Below are positions 19,711 to 28,886 of a stretch of 64,000 nt of DNA, in pieces (position 1 is the first letter of the stretch; each line of letters opens with the position of its first letter). The notes under the pieces were generated by a model. The model saw nothing but the letters and a program-made list of their open reading frames with translations. It was not told the DNA's origin and ran no database searches. Origin of the DNA: an uncultured Alphaproteobacteria bacterium (GTDB lineage: Bacteria > Pseudomonadota > Alphaproteobacteria > RF32 > CAG-239); assembly GCA_944393235.1 (NCBI GenBank), contig CALXZJ010000003.1, positions 1 through 64,000 of the forward strand. The letters are read 5' to 3'. The position numbers and the translations under genes were made by a program.

Positions 19711-20307
19711 TTAGAGCCATTTAATCAGCATGAAACTGCCGATTAAAAGGATTAAGAACAAAACAGAAAGCCAACCCAAATTCTTTTCAATAAAGACTTT
19801 CATCGGTTCGCCGTATTTCTTTAACAGCCAAGCCACAAAGAAAAACCGCATGCCGCGCGCTAAAATGGAGGCAACCGTAAAGACAAACAAATCCAAATGG
19901 ACAACGCCGCTGGCAATGGTGATGATTTTATATGGGAAAGGCGTTAAGCCGGCACCAAAGACAATCCAAGCCCCGAATTTGTGATAGTAGTCTTCAAACT
20001 CTTGAAACTGCTCAAGCGCATTGTACATTTCCAAAATCGGTTTGGCAATCCAGTCAAAGCAAAAAGCGCCGATAACATAACCGAAATATCCGCCCAAAAC
20101 ACTGGCAATTGTTGCAAGGCCGGCAATACGCCAAGCTTTGTTCGGTGTGGCTAAAACCATCGGGATAATCATGACATCCGGCGGAATTGGGAAAAACGAG
20201 CTTTCGGCAAAAGCCACTAAAAACAAAAAGAACATGGCGTTGGTGTGCGCCGAAAGTTTGAGCATTAAATCATACATTTGGTGTAAAAGCTGGTGTATGC
20301 GTTGCAT
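19711..20307 (-). CDS. DedA/YqaA-family membrane protein
   Basis: About 198-residue inner-membrane protein of the DedA (SNARE-associated, VTT) superfamily, whose members act in lipid translocation and envelope homeostasis. Signature stretches are AFAESSFFPIPPDVMIIP, GGYFGYVIG and the re-entrant FGAGLTPFPYKIITIASG motif with its conserved Gly and Pro residues. The closest subfamily by eye is YqaA. The ATG at 20307 (GGGGA just upstream) is preferred to a TTG start 33 bases earlier. Confidence 0.82.
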   Translation of the reverse strand: MQRIHQLLHQMYDLMLKLSAHTNAMFFLFLVAFAESSFFPIPPDVMIIPMVLATPNKAWRIAGLATIASVLGGYFGYVIGAFCFDWIAKPILEMYNALEQFQEFEDYYHKFGAWIVFGAGLTPFPYKIITIASGVVHLDLFVFTVASILARGMRFFFVAWLLKKYGEPMKVFIEKNLGWLSVLFLILLIGSFMLIKWL

Positions 20308-20381
20308 GTTTTTCCCCGGTAAAAATTGAAACACCCTCAATTTATGCCGTATAATTTTTGTTTTGACAATACCTTATTTTT

Positions 20382-20756
20382 TTAATGTAGATAGTTTGTT
20401 TGATTTTTTTTGATAATGCTTAGTATTTGATCTTTTTTTAATGTGTTTGAGTTAAATTCAACCTGGTGAAAATTTTGGTTGTTTTGAAATTTGGCTGATG
20501 CGTTGAGATATACTTCCGGACAAGTTTTGCCGCATAAGATTTTTTCAACATTTTTCCACGTTTGAGAATCCGGTAAAAAATTGTCTGAAAAATTCATGAT
20601 GACAATATCGGGATTGATTTCACCGGAATATTGTAAAAGCTGATAAAGGTTATTGAACCCGAAAATTAAAAAACCTTGTGCCTCCATTTCTTGGCGGAGA
20701 AGTTGGTTTTGTTCAAGATTGTTTTCAAAAATAAAGACTTTCCCGAAAGCCGACAT
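20382..20756 (-). CDS. degenerate response-regulator receiver protein
   Basis: 124-residue stand-alone protein with a receiver-like pattern: KVFIFENNLEQNQLLRQEMEAQGF resembles the first strand and helix, and INPDIVIMNFSDNFLPDSQ the third strand. Where receivers have the phosphorylated Asp (DxxxPxxxG), this protein has Asn (IMNFSDN), and the acidic pair after strand 1 is FENN. It is therefore probably not phosphorylated, and may be a pseudo-receiver acting by protein contact. No output domain. Ribosome site GGAGAAAA precedes the ATG. Lies between dedA-like and folD on the minus strand. Confidence 0.6.
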   Translation of the reverse strand: MSAFGKVFIFENNLEQNQLLRQEMEAQGFLIFGFNNLYQLLQYSGEINPDIVIMNFSDNFLPDSQTWKNVEKILCGKTCPEVYLNASAKFQNNQNFHQVEFNSNTLKKDQILSIIKKNQTNYLH

Positions 20757-20817
20757 GGTTTTCTCCCGTTTGTTATAGGAGATTTTTATATATGCTTTGC
20801 GAGGTTTGTTTTGTAGG

Positions 20818-21660
20818 TTATTTATGATTTTGTTTTAAATATGCTTCGTAAGTGTTTTGTAACAGCATGGCAACCGTCATTGGTCCGACGCCTCCGGGAA
20901 CGGGGGTGAAAAAAGAGGCTTTTTCAGCGGCGGCGGCTTCAATGTCGCCGCAAAGTTTGCCATTTATGCGATTAATACCAACGTCGATTAGGACGGCGCC
21001 TTCTTTTATCCACTCGGCTTTAACCATTTGCGGGCAACCACAGGCAGCAATGATGATGTCAGCCGTTTTTACCAATTGGGGTAAATTTTGGGTGTGAATA
21101 TGTGCAAATGTAACTGTGCAGCCATGCTGCAAAAGCAACATGCCCGCCGGGCGGCCGACGATTTTGGAACAGCCGATGATAAGCGCGTTTTTGCCGGTTA
21201 AATCGATTTTTTCTTTTTCCAAAAGATATAAAATCCCTTTCGGGGTTGCGGCAAGCAGGGCTTTGCTTGAGCCGTTTTGCAAACGACCAATGTTTAGCGG
21301 GTGAAACCCGTCAACATCTTTTTTAGGGGCGATAAGGTCAAGCAGTTCTTCCTCATTTAAATGTGCCGGCAAAGGCAATTGAACAATCATACCATTGATG
21401 TTTTTATTATTATTTAAAGTGATAATTAAATCTGCAATTTCTTTTTGAGAAACATCTTCAGAAAATTTGTGCAAAACGGCATTTATGCCGATGGCGGCGG
21501 CAGCTTTGAGCTTGTTACGGACATAGATGGTGCTGGCTTCATCATCGCCGACTTGGATGATGGCAAGACCTGGCGCGGAAGGCAGTTCGGCAATGTCGCT
21601 TTTTAAGACGGCTTCCAATTCTTCGGCAGTTTTTTTGCCGTTGATGATTTGTGCACTCAT
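20818..21660 (-). CDS. folD: bifunctional methylenetetrahydrofolate dehydrogenase/cyclohydrolase FolD
   Basis: 280-residue enzyme interconverting methylene-, methenyl- and formyl-tetrahydrofolate with NADP. Family stretches: VGDDEASTIYVRNKLKAA with the Tyr/Lys active-site pair near residues 46-53, MIVQLPLPAHLNE, KKDVDGFHPLNIGRL, and the nucleotide-binding GCSKIVGRPAGMLLL. The C-terminal PVPGGVGPMTVAMLLQNT is intact. It overlaps the DUF167 gene upstream by 4 bases, so the pair is translationally coupled. Confidence 0.95.
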   Translation of the reverse strand: MSAQIINGKKTAEELEAVLKSDIAELPSAPGLAIIQVGDDEASTIYVRNKLKAAAAIGINAVLHKFSEDVSQKEIADLIITLNNNKNINGMIVQLPLPAHLNEEELLDLIAPKKDVDGFHPLNIGRLQNGSSKALLAATPKGILYLLEKEKIDLTGKNALIIGCSKIVGRPAGMLLLQHGCTVTFAHIHTQNLPQLVKTADIIIAACGCPQMVKAEWIKEGAVLIDVGINRINGKLCGDIEAAAAEKASFFTPVPGGVGPMTVAMLLQNTYEAYLKQNHK

Positions 21661-21962
21661 GTTTGTCCCTCTGCTAATTTTGAAATGTTTTTTGCGTCTA
21701 CGTTAGTTATGTATATTTTTTTTAACCGATTTTGCATGCCGTTGACAATGGTTATTGCTGATTTCGGAATGTTAAGCATTTTTGCCAAAAAGTCAATAAG
21801 TTCTTTGTTGGCTTTGCCGTTTTCCGGTACGGAAACGACGTTTATTTTTAAATAAGTCTGATTGTGTTCGTCAAAAAACAATCCGTTTATTCGACAACAA
21901 GAAGAGTTAGGGGTTAACCTAACTCTTAGTATATAGCCATTGTCTTTTTCTTCAAAAAACAT
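21657..21962 (-). CDS. DUF167 (YggU) family protein
   Basis: 101-residue protein of the DUF167/YggU family. The typical RVRLTPNSSCCRING start and the KINVVSVPENGKANKELIDFLAKML core (cf. VxxPPvdGkANxxLixfLA) are clear. Function is unknown across the family. It sits between yggT and folD; yggT-yggU neighbourhood is conserved in many proteobacteria. Confidence 0.82.
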   Translation of the reverse strand: MFFEEKDNGYILRVRLTPNSSCCRINGLFFDEHNQTYLKINVVSVPENGKANKELIDFLAKMLNIPKSAITIVNGMQNRLKKIYITNVDAKNISKLAEGQT

Positions 21963-21986
21963 GGGTGGATTAAACCCAAAGGTGGT

Positions 21987-22286
21987 TTATAACACCATTT
22001 CTCTTAAAACGTAAATCAGGCGGGCAACAAAAAACAGCGCCAACAGTAAAATAAACGGCGAAGCATCAAAGTCAGCAAATGGCGGAATTTTTGCCCGGAT
22101 TTTTTTGTATACCGGTTCTGTTGCCATTTTTAAGATGTCCATAAATTTTTGGGCATATTTGTTGGTTATGCTGATAATCTTGAAATGTAACAGCCAGAAT
22201 AACACAATTTCAACAACAACAATTTTGAAATATATGTCAACAACCAAAGCCAGTGTGTCAAAGAAAGGGATTAAAAGCATTCCCAT
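21987..22286 (-). CDS. YggT-family membrane protein
   Basis: 99-residue membrane protein with two hydrophobic stretches (near residues 10-35 and 75-95) and the KMATEPVYKKIRAKIPPFADFDASPFILLLALFF motif region characteristic of YggT (PxxxxIRxxIPxxgGiDlSP). Members are linked to cell division or ion homeostasis, with no firm biochemical role. It precedes the DUF167 and folD genes in one transcription direction. Confidence 0.82.
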   Translation of the reverse strand: MGMLLIPFFDTLALVVDIYFKIVVVEIVLFWLLHFKIISITNKYAQKFMDILKMATEPVYKKIRAKIPPFADFDASPFILLLALFFVARLIYVLREMVL

Positions 22287-22308
22287 TATTTTTCTCCTTT
22301 ATATAAAG

Positions 22309-23328
22309 TTAAAAGTCTCTTTCATTCATTTTTTCATTCAATCGAGCATTTACAATGTTGTACTTTACACGAAATGTATTTTTACGTCCAGATAATTCTT
22401 GCAGTTTATCAGCAATTTCTTGCGTCCGCGGCTGTTCGGTTTGTGTGTCCGGTATTGCATGACTAATATGCATTTCCGGTTCACGCGCCAGGTCATGTGC
22501 CAATTGGTATTCTTGGGCAATATAGTTTATATCTTCTTCTTCCATTTGGTCAAGTATGGCATTTAAGAGGTTGTCATAATAGTTAAAATCTTCGTCTAAA
22601 TCATCATCATCGTCATGATTGATGTTAAGATTAATTTTTTGTTGGCGGGTAATATCATAACCGAAGGGTAATTTTGCCAAGCCGCGATATAATTTATAAT
22701 AAGGAACTGCCGCTTCATATTCGGCTCGTGATATTTCTTTGTCGGCTTGATTGCGCGTGCGGTTTTCAATGGCTGAGCGCATTTCGCGTAATTTGGCAAG
22801 TTTGTAACGTATTTGTTTGGCTTTTTCATGAGCTTCAGGGTTTTTACTGCTTTGATAAAGCCCTAAGCAAACCAGTAGTTCTGCCTCGCGTTGGTGGCTG
22901 AAATCAAGAAATTCGTTTCTTTTTTCTAAATCTTCTTCAGTGACAAAACCGTCGTTCATATTTTTTAAAATATCGGTTGTTTCGTCCAGCCAACGGAAAT
23001 ATTCCTGTGAAGATGAGGTTTCGCTATTGATGTTTTCTATGCTTTGAGCAATCATGGATTGTAAATCCTGTGCGTGTTCAACACTCTTGCCGCTGCCTAA
23101 ATTTTCAATCGTGTTGGCAACTTCATAACGCAAATCTGATGCCGAAATATTGCGACCGCCAATTTTTACTTGTCTATCCTGCGGGGCAAAAATTGTTTCC
23201 CGTGTTGCTTGGCGCATTGCTTTTTCGTTAAGGTCTTTATAAGTAGAAAGCAAGGCACGTTTGATAATTTCTGTTTCTTTTTCTTTTTTGATGTTTTCTT
23301 CTTCGCGTTGTACGTCATATTTATCCAT
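22309..23328 (-). CDS. hypothetical cytoplasmic coiled-coil-rich protein
   Basis: 339-residue highly charged protein with no signal peptide, membrane segment or recognised domain. Long helical Glu/Lys/Arg/Gln stretches suggest coiled coils, and a very acidic patch (NHDDDDDLDEDFNYYDN) lies near residue 240. It follows the TerB-like gene after 22 bases on the same strand, so the two are probably co-transcribed and may act together. The ATG has a GGAGATGCAAC ribosome site. Confidence 0.6.
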   Translation of the reverse strand: MDKYDVQREEENIKKEKETEIIKRALLSTYKDLNEKAMRQATRETIFAPQDRQVKIGGRNISASDLRYEVANTIENLGSGKSVEHAQDLQSMIAQSIENINSETSSSQEYFRWLDETTDILKNMNDGFVTEEDLEKRNEFLDFSHQREAELLVCLGLYQSSKNPEAHEKAKQIRYKLAKLREMRSAIENRTRNQADKEISRAEYEAAVPYYKLYRGLAKLPFGYDITRQQKINLNINHDDDDDLDEDFNYYDNLLNAILDQMEEEDINYIAQEYQLAHDLAREPEMHISHAIPDTQTEQPRTQEIADKLQELSGRKNTFRVKYNIVNARLNEKMNERDF

Positions 23329-23350
23329 GTTGCATCTCCTGTGGCTTTAT

Positions 23351-23791
23351 TTAAGCATCTTCGAAAATGATTTTTCCTTGCTCAATCCAGATGATTTTAT
23401 CAACCACCCAATTGCTGATTTGTTCAATCTTTTCAAGTTCAATGCCAACGGCTTTGCCGATGTTGCCAATAAAAACGACCTCGTCATCGCTTAAATCGCT
23501 GTCGGAGTGCCCCAGTAAGCAGAGCTCTTTTATCAGCTCTAAATAAACGCGCCGATTGCCTAGTTTTTTTATTTCGTTTAAAATATTTTCTTCTGTTTGA
23601 AAGTCGAAAATTTGAGAAGATTGTTGAATTTGAAATTTTTCGGCAGCGTCTTTAATATATTTGATTTCTTCTTCATCAAGCCGACCGTCAATTTTTGCCA
23701 TATAGGCAAGCGCTTTTAAAAAGATGATTTTTTGTTCTTCGCTTAATTTTGATATAAAGCTGTTGGCTTCCAGAGTTTCAGTATAAGTCAT
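23351..23791 (-). CDS. TerB-like protein
   Basis: 146-residue all-helical protein resembling the TerB (tellurite resistance) fold. The signature ALAYMAKIDGRLDEEEIKYI (near residues 27-46) and the second acidic Asp/Glu cluster (HSDSDLSDDEVVFIGNIGKAVG) correspond to the metal-binding loops of TerB-like domains. It heads a two-gene unit with a hypothetical charged protein. TerB-like proteins often co-occur with TerY-P triads of the kind found 6 kb away, though here they are not adjacent. Confidence 0.65.
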   Translation of the reverse strand: MTYTETLEANSFISKLSEEQKIIFLKALAYMAKIDGRLDEEEIKYIKDAAEKFQIQQSSQIFDFQTEENILNEIKKLGNRRVYLELIKELCLLGHSDSDLSDDEVVFIGNIGKAVGIELEKIEQISNWVVDKIIWIEQGKIIFEDA

Positions 23792-23960
23792 AATTGTTGG
23801 TTTCCTCTATTTGTTTGATAACATCATAATGCTATTTCTGATTTTTTCAATAAAAAAAGAAAGTTTTTGATGTTGCCGGCAAAATTAAAAAAGTGTTTGA
23901 AAAATATTAAGGATTGGCATAGCATAATAGACAATTAAATAAAGATTAAAAGAAAGAAGC

Positions 23961-25292
23961 ATGTCTAAAAAATATTTTATCAAAACTTTTGGCTGCCAGA
24001 TGAATGTGTATGATTCACACCGGATGGCGGTTATGTTGGAAAATTTGGGGTTTGTGCCGGCAAAAAATCAGACCGAAGCGGATTTGGTGTTGTTTAATAC
24101 CTGTCATATTCGGGAAAAAGCCGCAGAAAAAGTTTTTTCCGATTTGGGACGCGCGTATTTAATTAAGCAAGAGCGTGCCGAAAAAGGGTTGGATACAATC
24201 ATCGGTGTTGCCGGCTGCGTCGTGCAGGCCGAAGATGAAGAAATTGCCAAACGGGCGCCGTATGTTGATTTTGCTCTCGGACCGTTGACATATCATCGCT
24301 TGCCGGAGATGTTGGCAAAAATCAGCCGTAAGCACGGAACAACATTAATAGATACGGATTTTCCGGCTGAGGCAAAATTTGATTTTCTGCCGGAAAACCG
24401 TGCTGAGGGCGGATGTTCTTTTTTGGCGGTGCAGGAAGGCTGCAACAACTTTTGCACTTATTGCGTGGTGCCTTATACCCGCGGTGCGGAATATTCACGG
24501 CCGGTGGCGGAAGTGGTGGCGGAGGCAAAGCGTTTGCTGGCAACCGGTACCTTGGAAATCAATCTGTTGGGGCAAAATGTTAATTCATATCATGGTGAAG
24601 ACGAATCCGGCAAAGAACGGAATTTAGCCTATCTTTTGCAAAAAATTGCTGAATTGGATGGTTTGAAACGGCTGCGTTACACGACTTCTTATCCAGCCGA
24701 TGTCGATGATGATTTAATCGCCTGTCATCGGGATTTGCAGGTATTGATGCCGTATTTGCATTTGCCGGTGCAGTCCGGTTCGGATAAAATTTTGAAGACG
24801 ATGAACCGTCGTCATGACCGCAAGCAATATCTTGAGGTGATTGAAAAATTGCAAAAAGCTAATGACAAGCTGCGTTTTTCATCGGATTTTATTGTCGGTT
24901 TTCCGGGAGAAACAGATGCAGATTTTGAACAAACCTTGAGTTTGGTCAATGAAGTTAAATATATTCAAGCTTTTTCTTTTAAATATAGTCGTCGGCCGGG
25001 AACGCCGGCAGCCGTGATGCCCGGACAGGTGGAAGAAAAGGTTAAAAAAGAACGTTTGGATATTTTGCAAAAGCTGTTGTTTGATTATCAAACAAAATTT
25101 AACGAGGCTTGCATCGGAAAGGCTTTTGAGGTGCTGTTTGAACAAAAAGGACGGCACAAAGGACAACTTATCGGTCGGACGCCGTATATGCAGAATCTGC
25201 ATGCGAAAGCCGATGAAAATATGTTAAATAAAATTGTTGAAGTTCGGGTTACGGACGCAACGACAAATTCTTTAAGCGGAGAGGTATTATAA
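23961..25292 (+). CDS. miaB: tRNA-2-methylthio-N6-isopentenyladenosine methylthiotransferase MiaB
   Basis: 443-residue radical-SAM enzyme that adds a methylthio group to i6A37 of tRNAs reading UNN codons. N-terminal UPF0004 cysteines at residues 12, 48 and 86 hold one iron-sulfur cluster; the radical-SAM C-x3-C-x2-C lies at 161-168 (CNNFCTYC). A TRAM domain ends the protein. The stop overlaps the phoH ATG by one base. First gene of the miaB-phoH-ybeY-lnt cluster. Confidence 0.96.
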   Translation: MSKKYFIKTFGCQMNVYDSHRMAVMLENLGFVPAKNQTEADLVLFNTCHIREKAAEKVFSDLGRAYLIKQERAEKGLDTIIGVAGCVVQAEDEEIAKRAPYVDFALGPLTYHRLPEMLAKISRKHGTTLIDTDFPAEAKFDFLPENRAEGGCSFLAVQEGCNNFCTYCVVPYTRGAEYSRPVAEVVAEAKRLLATGTLEINLLGQNVNSYHGEDESGKERNLAYLLQKIAELDGLKRLRYTTSYPADVDDDLIACHRDLQVLMPYLHLPVQSGSDKILKTMNRRHDRKQYLEVIEKLQKANDKLRFSSDFIVGFPGETDADFEQTLSLVNEVKYIQAFSFKYSRRPGTPAAVMPGQVEEKVKKERLDILQKLLFDYQTKFNEACIGKAFEVLFEQKGRHKGQLIGRTPYMQNLHAKADENMLNKIVEVRVTDATTNSLSGEVL

Positions 25293-26263
25293 TGGCTGAG
25301 ATTGAATTGGAACTTTTTAATAATCAATTGGTGCAAAAGCTGGTCGGTGTTTCGGATGCGAATCTGAGGCTGATTGAAAAAATGCTCAATGTGGAAATTT
25401 TGAGCTTTGGCAATCAGATTACGATTAAAGGCAGTCCAAAAGAAGTTGAGGAAGCCAAAGCCGCTATCAATGTTTTGTATGACAAGGTCAGCAAAAATAT
25501 TGAAGTCGGTGAGCAAGAAGTCAAGGCTGCGGTACGGATTTGCAGCGATTGTCATAATGATGAAGAAGTGCAAAACTTAAATGAAATCGTTTTGAAAACC
25601 AAAAAACGATATATTTATCCGCGTTCGGCAACACAAGCCAAGTATATTCAAGAGATGATGAAAAATGAGTTGGTGTTTGGTCTTGGTCCTGCCGGTACGG
25701 GTAAAACTTATCTGGCGGTGGCGTTGGCGGTTTCTATGATGTTAGAAGGCGCGGTTGATAAAATCATCTTGTCGCGTCCGGCGGTGGAAGCCGGTGAAAA
25801 TTTGGGCTTTTTGCCGGGGGATTTGAAGGAAAAAGTTGATCCGTATTTGCGTCCGTTGTATGACGCTTTGTATGAGATGCTGCCGGCTGAACAGGTAGAT
25901 AAAAAACTGGCGCTGGGCGAAATTGAAATCGCACCGTTGGCGTTTATGCGCGGTCGGACGTTATCCAACGCTTTTGTGATTTTGGACGAGGCGCAAAACA
26001 CCACACCGATGCAGATGAAGATGTTTTTGACCCGACTGGGCGAAAATTCACGCATGGTGGTCAACGGCGATTTAAGCCAAGTTGACTTGCCGCGGGGAAC
26101 GGTTTCGGGGTTGCGTGATGCGTTGGATACCTTGAAGAATATCAGCAATATCAGCTCTGTTACGTTTAGTGCGGCTGATGTTGTGCGTCATGGTTTGGTG
26201 GCTAAAATCGTTAAAGCTTATGAAGAAAAAAGCAAAAAGTTGCAGGAAAATGACAAAGATTAA
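25292..26263 (+). CDS. phoH: PhoH-family ATPase
   Basis: 323-residue PhoH-like P-loop protein (YbeZ type). An N-terminal KH-like segment (about residues 20-85) precedes the ATPase core: Walker A GPAGTGKTYLA, the LSRPAVEAGENLGFLPGDL stretch and Walker B FVILDEAQNTTPMQMKMFL. It acts with the RNase YbeY in rRNA maturation or ribosome quality control. Coupled to miaB by a one-base overlap and to ybeY by a 14-base overlap. Confidence 0.94.
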   Translation: MAEIELELFNNQLVQKLVGVSDANLRLIEKMLNVEILSFGNQITIKGSPKEVEEAKAAINVLYDKVSKNIEVGEQEVKAAVRICSDCHNDEEVQNLNEIVLKTKKRYIYPRSATQAKYIQEMMKNELVFGLGPAGTGKTYLAVALAVSMMLEGAVDKIILSRPAVEAGENLGFLPGDLKEKVDPYLRPLYDALYEMLPAEQVDKKLALGEIEIAPLAFMRGRTLSNAFVILDEAQNTTPMQMKMFLTRLGENSRMVVNGDLSQVDLPRGTVSGLRDALDTLKNISNISSVTFSAADVVRHGLVAKIVKAYEEKSKKLQENDKD

Positions 26264-26762
26264 AGTATTTGTTGATATTGAAGAGGCAAAATGGACGGCG
26301 GCGGTGGAGAACATCGCTGCCGTTGTTGAACGGGTCAAAGAGGCCGTGTTTAAAAGAGTGGAAGGCGAGGTTGATTTTTTGGCACTGCCTAAAACTTTTG
26401 GCGTTAATCTTTGTTTGAGCAACGATACGGCGGTGCATAAGCTTAATATGGAATTTCGGCATATGGACAAGCCGACGAACGTGCTTTCTTTTGCCAATCT
26501 TGACGATCCGGATTTTGATGATGTTTTGGCACATGAAGAGTTTGTGGAATTGGGCGATATTATCGTGGCGTTTGAGACCATGGAGCGGGAAGCTGAAGAA
26601 CAGGGTGTTTCTCTGCATGATCATTTTTGCCATTTGTGGACGCATGGGCTTTTGCATATTTTAGGCTACGACCATATGACTGCAGAAGAAGCCGCGGAAA
26701 TGGAATCGCGCGAAATAGATGTTTTGGCAAAATTAGGTGTTGATAATCCGTATCGGGAGTAA
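26250..26762 (+). CDS. ybeY: endoribonuclease/rRNA maturation factor YbeY
   Basis: 170-residue metal-dependent endoribonuclease needed for 16S rRNA 3'-end processing. The zinc motif HGLLHILGYDH supplies His132, His136 and His142. The ATG at 26250 (GCAGGAAA upstream) is chosen; a reading frame from 26169 adds 27 residues that lie wholly within phoH and lack similarity. The usual next gene corC is absent; lnt follows 3 bases later. Confidence 0.93.
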   Translation: MTKIKVFVDIEEAKWTAAVENIAAVVERVKEAVFKRVEGEVDFLALPKTFGVNLCLSNDTAVHKLNMEFRHMDKPTNVLSFANLDDPDFDDVLAHEEFVELGDIIVAFETMEREAEEQGVSLHDHFCHLWTHGLLHILGYDHMTAEEAAEMESREIDVLAKLGVDNPYRE

Positions 26763-26765
26763 ACG

Positions 26766-28307
26766 GTGGCAGAGCAAACGGCAGAAAAAAAAGAAAATTT
26801 TTTTATTAAGCATCGCAAGACAACGGCTTTGGTGCTTGGTTTGGCGGCGGCATTCGGGTTTGCGCCAAGTTATGCCGTGCTCGTGACGTTGTGTTCATTG
26901 CTTGCAGCGTTTGTTTTAACCGATAAAATGCAAAATTTGCGGCAGGCGGCAGCTGTTGGTTATTGGTATGGTTTCGGTATGTTTGCTGCCGGTTTTTATT
27001 GGATCGGCAACGCGTTGTTGATTGATGTTGCGGCATTTGGTTGGCTTTATCCGTTTGCATTGTTCGGCGCCGGTGCTTTTTTTGGTTTGTTTACGATTGT
27101 GCCGTTTATGCTTTGGCATCAGTTTTCGGCTTTGGGTGTGTGGCATAAAATAGTTGCTTTTGCTGCGGCATGGGTGTTGATGGAATGGGTCAGAAGTTTT
27201 ATCTTAACCGGTTTTCCTTGGAATCCGCTGGGTTCGGTTTTTGCTTTTCATCCGGTCTGGATGCAGACGGCAAGCTTGTGGGGCGTTTACGGCTTGAGCT
27301 TTTTGGCGGTTTGTTTGGCCGGAAGTTTGTATGTGTATTGTTACGGGCAAAAACGCGGTGCAGTCGTTTTTTTTGCAATGCTATTATTTATGATGGGTTT
27401 CGGGGCATGGCGCGTCGGGCAATATAAGCCTTATGCCGGAGAAATTACCGTACGGTTGGTGCAACCATCTATTCCTCAACAGATGAAATGGAAACGAGAA
27501 ATTTTGGAAGAAAATTTTGCCGCTTATATTGAGATGAGCCGACAAAAACCGTTGACAGATATTGATTTTGTTATCTGGGGCGAAACGGCAATACCGTTTG
27601 ATTTGGATCGGGATTGGCGGCATTTGCAACAGCTAAAGGGAGCCGTGCCGCCGCAAGGTTATCTGATTGGCGGCATGGTGCGTTTTGATGGTGAAAAAGC
27701 CTATAATTCGTTATATGTCTTTAATGAAGAAGGCGGGGTCGAAGGCTTTTATGATAAAAGTCATCTGGTGCCTTTCGGCGAATATATTCCGTTAAGAAAA
27801 TATCTGCCGGAATGGATAAAACCGGTGGCGGCGAATATGGCAGATTTTGGCGCCGGAAAAAAGTATAAAAATATTAAAATAGGCGATTATCCGATTTTTG
27901 GCGCGTTGATTTGTTACGAGATTATATTTCCGGGGGAGGTGGTCAATCCAAACGAGCGCCCCTCTTGGCTGGTGGTTTTGAGCAATGACGGGTGGTATGG
28001 CGACAGCGCCGGTCCGTATCAGCATTTGGCAGCGGCACAGATGCGCGCGGTTGAAGAGGGGGTTACGGTGGTGCGCAGCGCTAATTCTGGTATCAGTGCG
28101 GTTATCAATCCGGTTGGGCAGGTTGTTGCCAGTTTGCCACTTAATGAAGAAGGCATTTTAGATGTCAGGTTGCCGCATTATCTGCAAATATCTACGTTTT
28201 ACAGTCGGTGTAAAAATATACCTATCTTTTTTTCTATTGTCTTAATTTTGAGCGCTCTGATAATCTATGTTAGGTTGATAAGTGCGAACAATACAAAAAA
28301 TAGTTGA
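26766..28307 (+). CDS. lnt: apolipoprotein N-acyltransferase
   Basis: 513-residue inner-membrane enzyme that adds the third acyl chain to the N-terminal cysteine of lipoproteins. Six or so hydrophobic segments fill the first 200 residues; a nitrilase-like periplasmic domain follows. The catalytic Glu-Lys-Cys triad is visible as WGETAIPF, DKSHLVPFGEY and ALICYEIIFP. Starts at a GTG. Several predicted lipoproteins in this window would be its substrates. Confidence 0.94.
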   Translation: MAEQTAEKKENFFIKHRKTTALVLGLAAAFGFAPSYAVLVTLCSLLAAFVLTDKMQNLRQAAAVGYWYGFGMFAAGFYWIGNALLIDVAAFGWLYPFALFGAGAFFGLFTIVPFMLWHQFSALGVWHKIVAFAAAWVLMEWVRSFILTGFPWNPLGSVFAFHPVWMQTASLWGVYGLSFLAVCLAGSLYVYCYGQKRGAVVFFAMLLFMMGFGAWRVGQYKPYAGEITVRLVQPSIPQQMKWKREILEENFAAYIEMSRQKPLTDIDFVIWGETAIPFDLDRDWRHLQQLKGAVPPQGYLIGGMVRFDGEKAYNSLYVFNEEGGVEGFYDKSHLVPFGEYIPLRKYLPEWIKPVAANMADFGAGKKYKNIKIGDYPIFGALICYEIIFPGEVVNPNERPSWLVVLSNDGWYGDSAGPYQHLAAAQMRAVEEGVTVVRSANSGISAVINPVGQVVASLPLNEEGILDVRLPHYLQISTFYSRCKNIPIFFSIVLILSALIIYVRLISANNTKNS

Positions 28308-28310
28308 CTT

Positions 28311-28322
28311 GTTTGGTATAAT
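28311..28322 (+). promoter_or_regulatory. extended -10 promoter before the xre gene
   Basis: TGG-TATAAT: a perfect -10 hexamer (28317-28322) with an upstream TG extension, no good -35. It lies in the 54-base gap between lnt and the HTH gene and would start transcription about 35-40 bases before that gene. Confidence 0.45.
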
Positions 28323-28361
28323 CGGTTATTGATGTTGATATTACATTTTATGGGGGACTAG

Positions 28362-28859
28362 TTGATTATGGAATTGAAAAAAGAAAAATCTGTCCGCGGA
28401 AGAGTGGCTGAAGGCGTGCCTAATCCGGTTGATGTGCATGTTGGCAATCGTATTCGGTTGCGGCGAACTATTTTAGGATATAGCCAACAGTTTATGGCAC
28501 GTAAACTCGGTTTGACGTTTCAACAGGTGCAAAAGTATGAAAAAGGCTGCAACCGCGTGGGTGCCAGCCGCTTGTGGGATATCAGCAAAGTTTTGAAAGT
28601 GCCGATGGATTTTTTCTTTGAAGATATGGATAAATCGGTTGAAAGCCAAAGCCCGATGATGTTGACTATGCCTGATAATGAAGAAATCAGCATGTTGGCT
28701 GAAGATACCGATGATATAGATTTGGATCCGATGAAAAGAAAAGAAACTTTGGAGCTTGTTCGGGCTTATTACCGGATTTCTAATCGAAAAATTGCTAAAA
28801 ATTTATTTGATTTGATTGTGAGTATGTCGAGATCAAATTCAACGATGGCCGATGAATAA
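28362..28859 (+). CDS. XRE-family transcriptional regulator
   Basis: 165-residue regulator with a Cro/cI helix-turn-helix near residues 29-85 (RIRLRRTILGYSQQFMARKLGLTFQQVQKYEKG and GASRLWDISKVLKVPMDFFFED). This is the conserved alphaproteobacterial type often found between lnt and metK. Two starts are possible: TTG at 28362, 4 bases after GGGGGA, or ATG at 28368. The C-terminal 75 residues are acidic then basic and contain no known domain. A terminator follows. Confidence 0.85.
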   Translation: MIMELKKEKSVRGRVAEGVPNPVDVHVGNRIRLRRTILGYSQQFMARKLGLTFQQVQKYEKGCNRVGASRLWDISKVLKVPMDFFFEDMDKSVESQSPMMLTMPDNEEISMLAEDTDDIDLDPMKRKETLELVRAYYRISNRKIAKNLFDLIVSMSRSNSTMADE

Positions 28860-28886
28860 AGCTTGATTATTTATGGTTTTTAAAGT

